Part shown: positions 41,092 through 53,698 of the stretch, in pieces | Position numbering within the stretch: the first letter of the stretch is position 1 | Layout of the letters: the number at the start of each line of letters is the position of its first letter | Origin: Microbacterium invictum | GTDB lineage: Bacteria; Actinomycetota; Actinomycetes; Actinomycetales; Microbacteriaceae | Assembly: GCF_034421375.1 (NCBI RefSeq) | Contig: NZ_CP139779.1 | Span: 1,736,001 to 1,800,000, forward strand | Direction: 5' to 3' | DNA length: 64,000 nt | The notes under the pieces: generated by a model | Seen by the model: the letters and a program-made list of their open reading frames with translations, nothing else | The model's database searches: none | Told to the model about the DNA's origin: nothing | Program-made: the position numbers and the translations under genes

Positions 41092-43175
41092 GCGCGGTCC
41101 TTTGCGATGTGGAGGATGTGCACGGGCTCGGTGAAGGCATCGAGGCGCACGAAGTTGTGATCCGACCAGGTCCAGCGCGCCCCGGTCACGAGGTCCTCGA
41201 CCTCGTAGGGCTCGCCGGGCGCGACGCCCCACACCCGGGTGTCGAGATGGACCATGGTCTGACGCGTGGAGTGAGGATCGACGTTGATGACGACGAGGAT
41301 GGTGTCGGACTCTCCGGTCGGCGACAGCGCGGCATCCAGGTGCTTGGAGTAGACGAGGATCGCCTCGTCGTCGCTCCAGTGCACCGAGAGGTTGCGCAGC
41401 TGCCGCAGCGCCGGGTGGTCGCGCCGGATCTCGTTGAGACGGCGCAGCCACGGCGCAAGGGAGTCGCCGCGAGCCTCGGCGCCCTCCCAGTCTCGGAACT
41501 TGTACTCGTACTTCTCGTTGTCGATGTTCTCCTCCGAGCCCGGTCGGGCGACGTTCTCGAACAGCTCGTATCCGGCGTACACCCCCCAGGTCGGCGATGC
41601 CGTGGCGGCGAGGGCGGCGCGGATCCGGTACCCCGGCCGGCCCCCGTACTGGAGGTACTCGGTGAGGATGTCGTGGGTGTTGACGAAGAGGTTCGGCCGC
41701 ATGAAGTCGGACGTCTCGTGCGAGATCGAGGTGAAGAACTCCTCGAGTTCGGCCTTGCTGTTGCGCCAGGTGAAGTAGGTGTAACTCTGCTGGAAGCCCG
41801 CCATCGCAAGCCCGCGCATCATGGCCGGGCGCGTGAAGGCCTCGGAGAGGAAGATGACGTCGGGGTCGGCCTGGTTGACGGTCGCGATCAGCCACTCCCA
41901 GAACTGCACAGGCTTGGTGTGGGGATTGTCGACGCGGAAGATCTTGACCCCGAGGCCCACCCAGTGCTGGACGACGCGCAGGATCTCGGCGTAGATCCCT
42001 GCGGGATCGTTGTCGAAGTTCAGCGGATAGATGTCCTGGTACTTCTTCGGAGGGTTCTCCGCGAAGGCGATCGAGCCATCGGGCAGGGTGGTGAACCACT
42101 CCGGATGCTCGGTGACCCACGGATGATCCGGAGAGGCGTTCAGCGCGAGGTCGAGGGCGACCTCGAGCCCGTGCGTGTGCGCCGCGTCGACGAACGCGAC
42201 GAAATCGACCTCGGTTCCGAGGTCCGGGTGGATGGCGTCGTGCCCGCCGTCGGCAGATCCGATGGCATAGGGCGAGCCGGGGTCGCCGGGCTCGGAGGTG
42301 AGGCTGTTGTTGCGACCCTTGCGATTGGTGGTTCCGATCGGATGGATGGGCGGGAGGTAGATGACGTCGAAGCCCATGCCCGCCACACCGGGCAGCCGAT
42401 CGATGGCCGTGCGGAGCGTGCCGCTGGTGACCGAGCCGTCGTCGTTGCGGCGGGCTCCCTCGGATCGGGGGAAGAACTCGTACCACGAGCCGACTCCGGC
42501 CCGCTCCCGCTCGACGAGCAGCTCCAACTCCTCGCCGGCGCTGACGATCGCCGAGGTGGGTCGAGCGGCGAACGACGCCGCGATCGCGGTGTCGCGGACG
42601 ATGTCCAGAGCTTCGGCGTCGGAGACGTCGTCAGAGCGCAGACGCGCCGCCGCGGCGGTCAGGAGCTTGCGGTCGGCCGCGGGGCGGCCCTTCTCGGCGA
42701 TGGCCGCATCGAACAGGCGAGCGCCGGATTCGCGCATCACGAAGGGGTCGAGCCCGGCCGCGAGCTTGATGTCCGCGGCGTGCTGCCAGGTCGCGAAATC
42801 GTCGCTGAAGGCCTCGAATCGGAAGCGCCACACGCCGGTCTCGAGGGGCGCCACGGTCGTGGTCCACCGGTCGAAGCCGTCGTTCAGCGGCGCCAGCCGG
42901 TGAAGGGATTCATCTCCTGAGGGGGAGAAGAGCCGGACTTGGACGCCGATCGCGTCGTGCCCTTCGCGGAAGGCGGTCACGGTGAACGGGACCGCGTCGC
43001 CGACATACGCCGAGGGGCGGTATCGCCCACCGGGGACGCTCGGGGAGGGGAGGGTGAGCGGGATGCGCGGTGTCACCGTGGGCGCGGGCGCGATGGTCGG
43101 GAGGACGGCGCGCATCGGGATCGCCGATGCCGAGCGCCAGGGACGGGGACGGAGGGAACGAGTCGTCGTGGCCAC
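41088..43175 (-). CDS. glgE: Alpha-1,4-glucan:maltose-1-phosphate maltosyltransferase
   Basis: 695 residues. Transfers maltosyl units from maltose-1-phosphate to alpha-glucan. GlgE-type markers: PLNFDNDPAGIYAEILRVV, VGLGVKIFRVDNPHTKPVQF (nucleophile Asp), VIFLSEAFTRPAMM (Glu) and NTHDILTEYLQYGGRPGYRI. The N-terminal domain is the specific S-type. It is the first gene of a glgE-glgB pair. No treS or maltokinase gene is found in the window. Confidence 0.95.
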   Translation of the reverse strand: MATTTRSLRPRPWRSASAIPMRAVLPTIAPAPTVTPRIPLTLPSPSVPGGRYRPSAYVGDAVPFTVTAFREGHDAIGVQVRLFSPSGDESLHRLAPLNDGFDRWTTTVAPLETGVWRFRFEAFSDDFATWQHAADIKLAAGLDPFVMRESGARLFDAAIAEKGRPAADRKLLTAAAARLRSDDVSDAEALDIVRDTAIAASFAARPTSAIVSAGEELELLVERERAGVGSWYEFFPRSEGARRNDDGSVTSGTLRTAIDRLPGVAGMGFDVIYLPPIHPIGTTNRKGRNNSLTSEPGDPGSPYAIGSADGGHDAIHPDLGTEVDFVAFVDAAHTHGLEVALDLALNASPDHPWVTEHPEWFTTLPDGSIAFAENPPKKYQDIYPLNFDNDPAGIYAEILRVVQHWVGLGVKIFRVDNPHTKPVQFWEWLIATVNQADPDVIFLSEAFTRPAMMRGLAMAGFQQSYTYFTWRNSKAELEEFFTSISHETSDFMRPNLFVNTHDILTEYLQYGGRPGYRIRAALAATASPTWGVYAGYELFENVARPGSEENIDNEKYEYKFRDWEGAEARGDSLAPWLRRLNEIRRDHPALRQLRNLSVHWSDDEAILVYSKHLDAALSPTGESDTILVVINVDPHSTRQTMVHLDTRVWGVAPGEPYEVEDLVTGARWTWSDHNFVRLDAFTEPVHILHIAKDRA

Positions 43176-43232
43176 GACTCGAACCTACCGCCCCGCATCG
43201 GACGGCCGCAGGGCTTGCGCGTGGGCCGCGGA

Positions 43233-45320
43233 TCACTCCACCCGGAACAGCCGCATGCTCGTCGAGGGGATCTCCAGCTCGTCACCGGGCTCGAAGAGGC
43301 CGTGGTGAGCGGCCGGGTTCTCGTCGGCGCTGGACCACAGCGACACCAACCGCTCGGCCTCGTCGAGCTCGGGGAGGGCGACCGTCGTCGGGTGTTCGAC
43401 GCCGTGGACGATGAGGAGGACCCGGTTGAACGGCTCGTTCTCGGGTGTCGACGCGGCGACGTACTGCAGGGTGCGATGGCCGGGGTCGGTCCAGCGGTCA
43501 GGCGACATGGTGTGGCCGTTCTCGTCGTACCACTCCATCACCGAGGCCGAGGGAATCCGTTCGCCGAGCCTGGCGAACCGGATCGGGCGAAGCGCCGGGT
43601 TCTCGCGCCGCAGCCGGGTGAGGGTTTGCACGTGGGCGAGGAGGTCCTCCTGCCACGGAGCGTGCTCCCACGACAGCCAGGTGAGCGGCGAGTCGTGACA
43701 GTAGGCGTTGTTGTTGCCCCGCTGGGTGCGGCCGAACTCGTCGCCGGCTGTCAGCATCGGGATCCCGGCCGACAGCAGCAGGGTGCCCAGGAGGTTACGC
43801 ATCGCGCGGCGGCGGGTGGCGAGGATCGCCTCATCGTCGGTGCGGCCCTCGGCGCCGTGGTTGAAGGAGCGGTTCGTGTCCGCGCCGTCGCGGTTCTGCT
43901 CTCCGTTTCCGAAGTTGTGCTTGACGTCGTAGGACACCAGGTCGCGCAGCGTGAATCCGTCGTGGGCGGTCACGAAGTTGACGCTGGCGAGAGGCCCGCG
44001 CTCTTCGCTGAAGGTGTTGGATGATCCTGCAAGCCGGGTCGCGAAGCCGCCGATGCCGACCGGCGGGGTGGAAGCGCGGCGCGCGTAGTCGATGTCGCTG
44101 AGCCAGAAGTTGCGCACGCGGTCGCGGTAGCGATCGTTCCACTCCTGCCAGCCGGGGGTGAAGTTGCCGGTCTGCCAACCGCCCATTCCGACATCCCACG
44201 GCTCGGCGATCTTCTTGACGTCCGCGAGCATCGGATCGTCGGTGATGGCCTGGAGCAGGGGGTGGTCCGGGGTGAAGGCATGTCCGGCATCGCGGCCCAG
44301 GGTCGCCGCGAGATCGAAGCGGAACCCGTCGATCTGCACCTCGCGCGCCCAGTAACGGAGGGAATCGAGGACGAGACGCGCCGCGGCGTCCGTCGAGGTG
44401 TTCACACTGTTCCCACAGCCGGTCACGTCGATGTACGTGCCGTCGTCCTGCTGGCGGTAGTACGACCGGTTGTCGATGCCGCGAAGGCTGGAGCGAGGAC
44501 CACCGATGCCCTCCTCGGCGGTGTGGTTGTAGACGACGTCGAGAAGGACTTCGATCCCCGCCTCGTGCAGCAGGCGCACCATGCCCTTCACCTCCCGCAG
44601 CACCGCCTCAGGCCCCTGGCGCTGAGCCTCCGCCGTGGCGTAGGCCGCGTGCGGGCTGAAGAAGTTGACGGTGTTGTAGCCCCAGTAGTTCGACAATCCA
44701 TGCTGGAGCAGGCGCGGCTCGGAGGCGAAGGCGTGGATCGGCAGGAGCTCGACGCTCGTGACGCCGAGGCTCAGTAGGTGCTCGATCATCGCCGGATGCG
44801 CGAGTCCGGCATAGGTGCCGTGAAGGGCGGTCGGGATCCTCGGATGACGCTTCGTCAGACCCTTGACGTGACCTTCGTAGATGACGGTGCCATCGAGCGG
44901 GATCCCCGGCTTGGTCACGCCGCCCCAGTCGAAGCCGCCGTCGATGACGACGCAGCGCCAGTCCTCCAGCCCGCTTCCGATGATGCCCCTGGCGTACGGA
45001 TCGGTGAGAAGGGTGGCGCTGTTGAAGACGTTCCCGGGACCGGAGGGTCCGTCGACGCGGAGGGCGTATCGGGCCCCCGGGTGCAGTAGCGGGGTGGTCA
45101 CCGCCCACACCCCTCCGCCTTCGGGCAGGAGCGAGGCGGTCGCGACGATCCAGTCGATGTCGTCGCGATCGAAGAGCACCAGCTCGATGGCCTCGGCGTG
45201 TGCCGACCAGACCCTGAGGGTTCCCCCGTCGGGGCCCTGCGTCACACCGAGATCGTCGAGGTGCGGGCTCAGAAGCGAGGGGGCGGGGGAGAGGGGGGCG
45301 AGGGGGTCGATGCTGACCAT
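43233..45320 (-). CDS. glgX: Glycogen debranching enzyme GlgX
   Basis: 695 residues from MVSIDPLAPL. Hydrolyses alpha-1,6 branches. CBM48 domain, then ELLPIHAFASEP, DVVYNHTAEEG, QIDGFRFDLAATLGRD (nucleophile Asp), KKIAEPWDVG (acid Glu) and FVTAHDGFTLRDLVSYDVKHN. The chain is typical of GlgX/TreX. Transcribed towards glgE with a 57-bp gap, but perhaps from its own promoter. Debranched oligosaccharides could feed TreYZ. Confidence 0.93.
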   Translation of the reverse strand: MVSIDPLAPLSPAPSLLSPHLDDLGVTQGPDGGTLRVWSAHAEAIELVLFDRDDIDWIVATASLLPEGGGVWAVTTPLLHPGARYALRVDGPSGPGNVFNSATLLTDPYARGIIGSGLEDWRCVVIDGGFDWGGVTKPGIPLDGTVIYEGHVKGLTKRHPRIPTALHGTYAGLAHPAMIEHLLSLGVTSVELLPIHAFASEPRLLQHGLSNYWGYNTVNFFSPHAAYATAEAQRQGPEAVLREVKGMVRLLHEAGIEVLLDVVYNHTAEEGIGGPRSSLRGIDNRSYYRQQDDGTYIDVTGCGNSVNTSTDAAARLVLDSLRYWAREVQIDGFRFDLAATLGRDAGHAFTPDHPLLQAITDDPMLADVKKIAEPWDVGMGGWQTGNFTPGWQEWNDRYRDRVRNFWLSDIDYARRASTPPVGIGGFATRLAGSSNTFSEERGPLASVNFVTAHDGFTLRDLVSYDVKHNFGNGEQNRDGADTNRSFNHGAEGRTDDEAILATRRRAMRNLLGTLLLSAGIPMLTAGDEFGRTQRGNNNAYCHDSPLTWLSWEHAPWQEDLLAHVQTLTRLRRENPALRPIRFARLGERIPSASVMEWYDENGHTMSPDRWTDPGHRTLQYVAASTPENEPFNRVLLIVHGVEHPTTVALPELDEAERLVSLWSSADENPAAHHGLFEPGDELEIPSTSMRLFRVE

Positions 45321-45389
45321 GCGAACTACGATAGTGAGCGCGTGTGTCCCGGAGATCACGGCTCATCCTGACGGGAGGAGGGACCGGCG

Positions 45390-46592
45390 ATGACGGTGTA
45401 CCTCGATCATGCGGCGACGACCCCCCTGCGTCCCGAAGCCCGGGAGGCGTGGGTGCGCGCCCACGAGGTCCTCGGCAACCCGTCGTCGATCCACGCGGCG
45501 GGCCAGACCGCGCGTCGTCTTCTGGAGGACGCCCGGGAGCGGGTCGCGGCGCTTCTGGACGCCGACCCCATCGAGATCGTGTTCACGTCGGGGGGGACGG
45601 AGGCGGTGAACCTGGCGCTCAAGGGACTGTGGTGGGCGAGGACCCCGGACTCGGTGGCGATCGTCCTGCCCGGTGGCGAGCACCACGCGACCCTCGACAC
45701 GGTGGAATGGCTGACGCGTGTCGCCGGGGCGGAGGTGCGCGACGTGCCGTTGGACGAGGTCGGCCGGATCACCGTCTCGGACTTCGCCGACGCAGCCCCG
45801 GGCGCGGCACTGGCGACGGCTCTCGTGGCGAACAACGAGGTCGGCGCGCTGAACGACGTCGCCGCCCTCGCCGCCGCCGCCGCCGCGGCGGGTGTCCCCC
45901 TTCACGTCGACGCCATCGCCGCCCTCGGGCGTGTGCCGGTCGTGTTCCGCGGATGGCGCGGAGAGGCGTCCGGTCCCACGGGACTGGTGGCCCTGAGCGT
46001 CGCTGCCCACAAGGTCGGGGGTCCGGTGGGGGTGGGAGCGCTCGTGGTGTCGCGCCACGCGCGGATCGAACCCCTCCTCCACGGCGGCGGCCAACAGCGG
46101 GGCCTGCGTGCCGGCACGCAGGACGTCGCCGGGAGCGTCGCCTTCGCGGTCGCGCTGGAGGCCGCCGAGCTCGAGCGCCTCCGCGAGGTCGAGCGATTGC
46201 GCGAGCTGTCGGATCGACTGATCCGCGGCATCCTCGAGACCGTCCCCGATGCCCAGATCCTCGGCCCGCCGTCGGTCGGCGGGCCTGTCACGCGTCTTCC
46301 GGGGAACGTCCACGTGCTGTTCCCCGGAGCGGCGGGGGAGACGCTGCTGTTCCTGCTCGACCAGGCGGGAATTGCCGTGTCGACCGGGTCGGCCTGCCAG
46401 GCGGGGATCGCCGAGCCGTCGCACGTCGTCCTGGCGCTCGGCCGCACCCCGCTCGAGGCCCGCCAGGTGCTGCGGTTCTCTCTGGGACGGACCAGCACCC
46501 CGTCGGACGTCGACGCGGTGCTGGGACACCTGCCGGCGGCGGTCGAACGGGCGCGCGCGGCATCCGGAGTCCGCACAGCGACCCGTTCGTAG
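45390..46592 (+). CDS. Cysteine desulfurase (IscS/NifS class)
   Basis: 400 residues. Uses PLP to move sulphur from cysteine. YLDHAATTPLRPEA at the start, TSGGTEAVNLALKG, NNEVGALNDV, the PLP Lys in SVAAHKVGGPVGVG, HGGGQQRGLRAGTQD, and the catalytic Cys in STGSACQAGIAEPS. Lies 9 bp before mnmA with a TAGACT promoter in between, so it probably supplies sulphur for tRNA 2-thiouridine. Confidence 0.93.
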   Translation: MTVYLDHAATTPLRPEAREAWVRAHEVLGNPSSIHAAGQTARRLLEDARERVAALLDADPIEIVFTSGGTEAVNLALKGLWWARTPDSVAIVLPGGEHHATLDTVEWLTRVAGAEVRDVPLDEVGRITVSDFADAAPGAALATALVANNEVGALNDVAALAAAAAAAGVPLHVDAIAALGRVPVVFRGWRGEASGPTGLVALSVAAHKVGGPVGVGALVVSRHARIEPLLHGGGQQRGLRAGTQDVAGSVAFAVALEAAELERLREVERLRELSDRLIRGILETVPDAQILGPPSVGGPVTRLPGNVHVLFPGAAGETLLFLLDQAGIAVSTGSACQAGIAEPSHVVLALGRTPLEARQVLRFSLGRTSTPSDVDAVLGHLPAAVERARAASGVRTATRS

Positions 46593-46595
46593 ACT
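46590..46595 (+). promoter_or_regulatory. TAGACT -10 of leaderless mnmA
   Basis: Hexamer ends 6 nt before the mnmA ATG, too close for a 5' UTR; transcription would begin at or next to the start codon. Confidence 0.55.
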
Positions 46596-46601
46596 GGAGC
46601 G

Positions 46602-47708
46602 ATGCGAGTACTGGCGGCGATGAGCGGCGGCGTGGATTCGGCCGTCGCCGCAGCGCGCATGGTCGATGCGGGTCACGACGTCGTGGGGGTGCACCTCGCG
46701 CTCTCCCGGGCGGGTGGCACCCTCCGCACCGGCAGCCGCGGCTGTTGCACTATCGAAGACGCGATGGACGCCCGTCGCGCAGCGGACCTGCTCGGATTCC
46801 CCTTCTACGTCTGGGACTTCTCCGAACGATTCCGCGACGACGTGATCGAGGACTTCGTGACGGAGTACCGGGCCGGCCGAACTCCCAACCCGTGCATGCG
46901 GTGCAACGAGCGCATCAAGTTCGCCGCGCTCCTCGAGCGGGCCGTCGAGCTCGGGTTCGACGCGGTGTGCACCGGGCACTACGCCCGGATGGTCGATACG
47001 CCGTCCGGTCGCGAGCTCCATCGGGCATCGGACGCCGCGAAGGATCAGTCCTACGTGCTCGGCGTCCTCACCCCCGATCAGCTGAAGCACTCGCTCTTCC
47101 CGCTGGGCGATACCCCCTCCAAGTCCGTCGTGCGCGCCGAAGCGGAGCGCCGCGGCCTCACCGTGGCGCAGAAGCCTGACAGCTACGACATCTGCTTCAT
47201 CCCCGACGGCGATACCCGCGGCTGGCTCGCCGAACGCGTCGGAGCCGCTCACGGCGACATCGTCGACCGTGCGGGCGACGTGGTCGGCCGTCACGACGGC
47301 GCACACGCCTTCACGGTCGGACAGCGCCGGGGTCTGGCGCTCGGCGTCCCCGCTCCGGACGGCAAGCCCCGGTTCGTTCTCGAGGTCCGCCCTGTCACGA
47401 ACACGGTCGTGGTGGGTCCGAAGGAGGCCCTCGCCACCGCCCGCATCGCCGGCGACCGCTTCAGCTGGACCACGCACCCGCCGTCGGCGGGGTCGTTCTC
47501 GTGCGATGTGCAGATACGCGCCCACGCCGATCCGGTCCCGGCGCGGGGTCGATTCGACGGCCGGGAGATCGAGATCACGCCGGACGAGCCGTTCGACGGG
47601 GTCGCCCCGGGTCAGACCGCCGTTCTTTACGAGGGGACGCGCGTGATCGGTCAGTTCACCATCGCGCGCACGGTCTCGACTGTTCCCGTGGACGCGATCG
47701 CCTCCTGA
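46602..47708 (+). CDS. mnmA: tRNA-specific 2-thiouridylase
   Basis: 368 residues. Thiolates U34 of tRNA Lys, Glu and Gln. PP-loop [24 protein letters not shown] with the catalytic Cys, [18 protein letters not shown] and the second catalytic Cys in [10 protein letters not shown]. Leaderless transcript predicted. Follows the desulfurase gene. Confidence 0.96.
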   Translation: MRVLAAMSGGVDSAVAAARMVDAGHDVVGVHLALSRAGGTLRTGSRGCCTIEDAMDARRAADLLGFPFYVWDFSERFRDDVIEDFVTEYRAGRTPNPCMRCNERIKFAALLERAVELGFDAVCTGHYARMVDTPSGRELHRASDAAKDQSYVLGVLTPDQLKHSLFPLGDTPSKSVVRAEAERRGLTVAQKPDSYDICFIPDGDTRGWLAERVGAAHGDIVDRAGDVVGRHDGAHAFTVGQRRGLALGVPAPDGKPRFVLEVRPVTNTVVVGPKEALATARIAGDRFSWTTHPPSAGSFSCDVQIRAHADPVPARGRFDGREIEITPDEPFDGVAPGQTAVLYEGTRVIGQFTIARTVSTVPVDAIAS

Positions 47709-47750
47709 CGAGGATCGTCTGAGGATCCAGGCGGTGTCGGAGGCACTGCC

Positions 47751-50069
<2,319 letters not shown>

Positions 50070-51797
50070 TCACACCGCGTCCGGCTCGTCCGGGCCCGAC
50101 GCATGGAGGAGCCGCGTCCGTACCTCGCGTCGCTGCACCTTGCCGATCAGCGATCTGGGGAGCTCGTCGACCACGACGACACGGCGCGGCACCTTGTACG
50201 CGGTGAGGATCCCCCGCGCGAAGGAACGCACGTCCTCGGGATCGAGCGGATCCTCTCCGGACACCACGACGGCGGCGACGACGTCCTCGCCGGAGTGGGA
50301 CGAGGGGAGGCCCACGACGGCCGCATCGCTCACCCGAGGGTGCTGACGCAGCGCGTTCTCCACCTCGGTGGGAGCGACATTGAAGCCTCCGGTGATGACG
50401 AGCTCCTTTATCCGGTCGACGATCCGGACGAACCCGTCGTCGTCGATCGTGACGATGTCGCCGGTACGGAACCAGCCGTCGACGAAGACCTGCTCGGTCT
50501 CATCGGGGCGTCCGTGATAACCCTCGAAGACCTGCGGTCCCCGGACGACGAGCTCACCGGGACGACCGGGCGCCACGTCGCGACGGGGATCGTCGGGGTC
50601 GACCACCCGGCACTCGGTGCCCGGCAGGGGCAGACCGACCGTCCCGGGTTTGCGGTGGGCGGCGACGGGGTTCGCCATGAGCACCGGGGAGCATTCGCTC
50701 AGCCCATAGCCCTCGACGAGATAGCCCTTGCTCGCCCGCTCGAAGGGCACGACCAGCTCGTGCGGGAGCGCCATGGCACCCGAGATGGCCACCTCCGTAC
50801 CCTCCAGGGAGATCCCCGCGTCCTGGGCTGCCGCGAGGAGTCGCTCGGCGATCGGCGGGACGAGGGGGAGGAAGGTCGCAGGCCGCTTCCTGGTCACCGC
50901 CAGCACGAGCTGAGGGTCGAATCGAGGGAACAGCACGAGCCGCGCGGCCATCGACATGGCGAACGTGAGGCACAGGGTCAGACCGTAGGCGTGGAACATC
51001 GGGAGCACGGCGTAGACGACGCATCCCTCGCCGAGGATCACCTCCGGAACCCACGCGCGAGCCTGCGCGGCATTGGCGAGGAGGTTGCGGTGGCTGAGCC
51101 GGACGCCCTTCGGCGACCCGGTCGTCCCACTGGTGTACTGCAGGATCGCGAGGTCATCGGTCGTCGGCCCGGGGTGGCCGGGATCCAGGGGGTCGGAGGC
51201 GGTCAGCTCCTCCCAACGGTCCGGCGCTCCCGCACCTCGGACGACGGTCGAATCCAGCGCCATCCTCGCTTGGCGCGCGCGCAGGATGGGCAGGCGGAGG
51301 GCTGCACGCGTGCGCCACGGCATGGCGCGGTGGATCTCGACCGACACGAGCGTCTGGACCCGAAGATCCTCGGGGAAGGCGCGGACGGTGTCGACGACTT
51401 TGCTCCAGACGATCGCGTGGCGGGCCCCGTGATCCTGGAACTGGGTGCGCAGCTCGCGGGCCGTGTAGAGCGGGTTGTGTTCGACGACCACGGCGCCGAG
51501 TCGGAGCACGGCGTAGAACGCGACGATGTGCTGCGGGCAGTTCGGCAGGACGATCGCCACGGCGTCGCCGGCCTTCACGCCCCGGGCACGAAGACCCTCC
51601 GCGACAGCGACGATCTGCGCCTGCAGCTGCCGGTAGGTCGTCTCGCGACCGAAGAACTCCAGCGCCGGCGCATCCGGATACTCGCGGGTGGCCGTGTCGA
51701 TGATGTCGACGAGCGACCCCGTCACCGCGGGCAGATCGGCCGGCACCCCCTCGGCGTAGCTGGCGATCCAGGGACGGGGTGGGTCGTACGTCGTCAC
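50070..51797 (-). CDS. fadD: Long-chain fatty acid CoA ligase-like (AMP-dependent synthetase)
   Basis: 575 residues from the GTG of MTTYDPPRPWIASYAEG. Activates fatty acids as acyl-AMP then acyl-CoA. Motifs: YTSGTTGSPKGVRLSHRN, VEGYGLSECSPV, DGWFRTGDIVTIDDDGFV and DRIKELVITGGFNVAPTEVE. The typical Lys near the C terminus is in LPRSLIGKVQRRE. Its stop is 1 bp from that of convergent ligA. The exact chain length specificity is not visible. Confidence 0.9.
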   Translation of the reverse strand: MTTYDPPRPWIASYAEGVPADLPAVTGSLVDIIDTATREYPDAPALEFFGRETTYRQLQAQIVAVAEGLRARGVKAGDAVAIVLPNCPQHIVAFYAVLRLGAVVVEHNPLYTARELRTQFQDHGARHAIVWSKVVDTVRAFPEDLRVQTLVSVEIHRAMPWRTRAALRLPILRARQARMALDSTVVRGAGAPDRWEELTASDPLDPGHPGPTTDDLAILQYTSGTTGSPKGVRLSHRNLLANAAQARAWVPEVILGEGCVVYAVLPMFHAYGLTLCLTFAMSMAARLVLFPRFDPQLVLAVTRKRPATFLPLVPPIAERLLAAAQDAGISLEGTEVAISGAMALPHELVVPFERASKGYLVEGYGLSECSPVLMANPVAAHRKPGTVGLPLPGTECRVVDPDDPRRDVAPGRPGELVVRGPQVFEGYHGRPDETEQVFVDGWFRTGDIVTIDDDGFVRIVDRIKELVITGGFNVAPTEVENALRQHPRVSDAAVVGLPSSHSGEDVVAAVVVSGEDPLDPEDVRSFARGILTAYKVPRRVVVVDELPRSLIGKVQRREVRTRLLHASGPDEPDAV

Positions 51798-51866
51798 GCC
51801 CGACACTCTACGGGGGCGACGCGGGCTCGCCTCGCCCCTGGACCGGAGGGCGGTGGGGCGAGCACC

Positions 51867-51872
51867 TAAACT
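51867..51872 (+). promoter_or_regulatory. TAAACT -10 of leaderless gatC
   Basis: 6 nt (GATCGG) before the gatC GTG. Confidence 0.5.
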
Positions 51873-51878
51873 GATCGG

Positions 51879-52178
51879 GTGTCCGAAATCACACCCGACC
51901 TCGTGCGTCATCTCGGCGTTCTCGCCCGCATCCAGCTGAGCGACGAGGAGGTGGCGCGCCTCACCGGGCAACTCGATGTGATCGTCGACAACATCGCGAA
52001 GGTGTCGGAGGTCGCCACCGCCGACGTCCTGGCCACCAGCCACCCCATTCCGCTTCAGAACGTCTTCCGGGACGACGTCCCCGCCGACGTCCTCACCGTC
52101 GAGGAGGTTCTGCAGAACGCCCCCGAGGCTGCGGACGACCGCTTCCGCGTGACCGCCATCCTGGGGGAGGAGCAGTGA
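51879..52178 (+). CDS. gatC: Glutamyl-tRNA(Gln) amidotransferase subunit C
   Basis: 99 residues from a [24 protein letters not shown] at the N terminus and [14 protein letters not shown] in the C-terminal half are family typical. First gene of gatCAB, overlapping gatA by 4 bp (GTGA). Confidence 0.95.
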   Translation: MSEITPDLVRHLGVLARIQLSDEEVARLTGQLDVIVDNIAKVSEVATADVLATSHPIPLQNVFRDDVPADVLTVEEVLQNAPEAADDRFRVTAILGEEQ

Positions 52179-53698
52179 GCGCCGGGGACGACATCATCCG
52201 ACTCACCGCCGCCGACCTGGCGTCGCGACTGCGCGCCGGCGAGATCTCGAGCGTCGAGGCGACCAGGGCGCATCTGGATCGCATCCGAGACGTCGACGGC
52301 GACGTCCACGCGTTCCTCCACGTCAACGACCAAGCCCTCGAGGTGGCCGCCGACATCGACCGCCGCCGCGTCGCCGGCGAGGAACTCGGTGCGCTCGCGG
52401 GGGTGCCGCTGGCCATCAAGGACGTCCTGGTCACGACGGATATGCCCTCCACGAGCGGATCACGCATCCTCGAGGGGTACATGTCCCCGTACGACGCCAC
52501 CGTGGTCTCACGCTCCCGCGCGGCCGGTCTCGTCCCGCTCGGCAAGACGAACATGGACGAGTTCGCCATGGGGTCCTCCACCGAGCACTCCGCCTACGGC
52601 CCCACTCGCAACCCCTGGGACCTCGACCGGATCCCCGGCGGCTCGGGCGGTGGCTCCGCCGCCGCGGTCGCCGCGTTCGAGGCGCCGCTCGCGCTCGGCT
52701 CCGACACCGGCGGCTCCATTCGGCAGCCCGCGCACGTCACGGGAACCGTCGGCATGAAGCCCACCTACGGTGGGGTCTCGCGTTACGGCGCGATCGCCCT
52801 CGCCTCGAGTCTCGACCAGGTCGGTCCGGTGACGCGGACGGTGCTCGATGCCGGACTTCTCCACGACGTCATCGGCGGTCACGATCCGCACGACGCGACC
52901 TCGCTCGAGGACGTCTGGCCGTCGTTCGCCGACGCGGCCCGCGACGGCGCGACGGGGGACGTCCTTCGCGGTCTCCGGGTCGGTGTCATCGCCGAACTCC
53001 CCGACAGCGGGTTCCAGCCCGGGGTCTCCCTCCGCTTCCGCGCGGCCCTCGACGCGATGGCGGCGCAGGGCGCGGAGATCGTCGAGGTGAGCGCTCCGCA
53101 CTTCGAGTACGGCGTCGCCGCCTATTACCTGATCCTCCCCGCGGAGGCATCGAGCAACCTCGCAAAATTCGACTCGGTCCGGTTCGGCATGCGGGTTATC
53201 CCGCACGCCGGTGCCACCGTCGAAGAGGTCATGGCTGCGACGCGCGAGGCCGGTTTCGGCGACGAGGTCAAGCGACGCGTCATCCTCGGCACCTATGCCC
53301 TGTCCGCCGGCTACTACGACGCCTATTACGGCAGCGCGCAGAAGGTCCGCACCCTCATCCAGTCCGATTTCGACGCGGCGTTCTCCCAGGTCGATGTTCT
53401 GGCCACCCCGTCGGCTCCCACCACGGCGTTCCGCTTGGGCGAGAAGCTCGATGATCCGCTGCAGATGTACCTCAACGACGTCACCACCATTCCCGCCAAC
53501 CTCGCGGGGGTTCCGGGAATCTCGATTCCTGCGGGCCTCGCGCCGGAGGACGGGCTGCCGGTGGGGATCCAGTTCCTCGCTCCCGCGCGCCAGGACGCCC
53601 GTCTCTACCGGGTCGGAGCGGCGGTCGAGGCGCTGCTGGTCGAGGAATGGGGCGGTCCGCTGCTGGATCGCATGCCGCTGCAGGGAGGGGTGGCCTGA
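52175..53698 (+). CDS. gatA: Glutamyl-tRNA(Gln) amidotransferase subunit A
   Basis: 507 residues from a GTG. Amidase signature enzyme: catalytic Lys in [28 protein letters not shown] and [15 protein letters not shown] with the cis-Ser and nucleophile Ser; [14 protein letters not shown] follows. Releases ammonia from Gln for GatB. Overlaps gatB by 1 bp. Confidence 0.97.
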   Translation: MSAGDDIIRLTAADLASRLRAGEISSVEATRAHLDRIRDVDGDVHAFLHVNDQALEVAADIDRRRVAGEELGALAGVPLAIKDVLVTTDMPSTSGSRILEGYMSPYDATVVSRSRAAGLVPLGKTNMDEFAMGSSTEHSAYGPTRNPWDLDRIPGGSGGGSAAAVAAFEAPLALGSDTGGSIRQPAHVTGTVGMKPTYGGVSRYGAIALASSLDQVGPVTRTVLDAGLLHDVIGGHDPHDATSLEDVWPSFADAARDGATGDVLRGLRVGVIAELPDSGFQPGVSLRFRAALDAMAAQGAEIVEVSAPHFEYGVAAYYLILPAEASSNLAKFDSVRFGMRVIPHAGATVEEVMAATREAGFGDEVKRRVILGTYALSAGYYDAYYGSAQKVRTLIQSDFDAAFSQVDVLATPSAPTTAFRLGEKLDDPLQMYLNDVTTIPANLAGVPGISIPAGLAPEDGLPVGIQFLAPARQDARLYRVGAAVEALLVEEWGGPLLDRMPLQGGVA

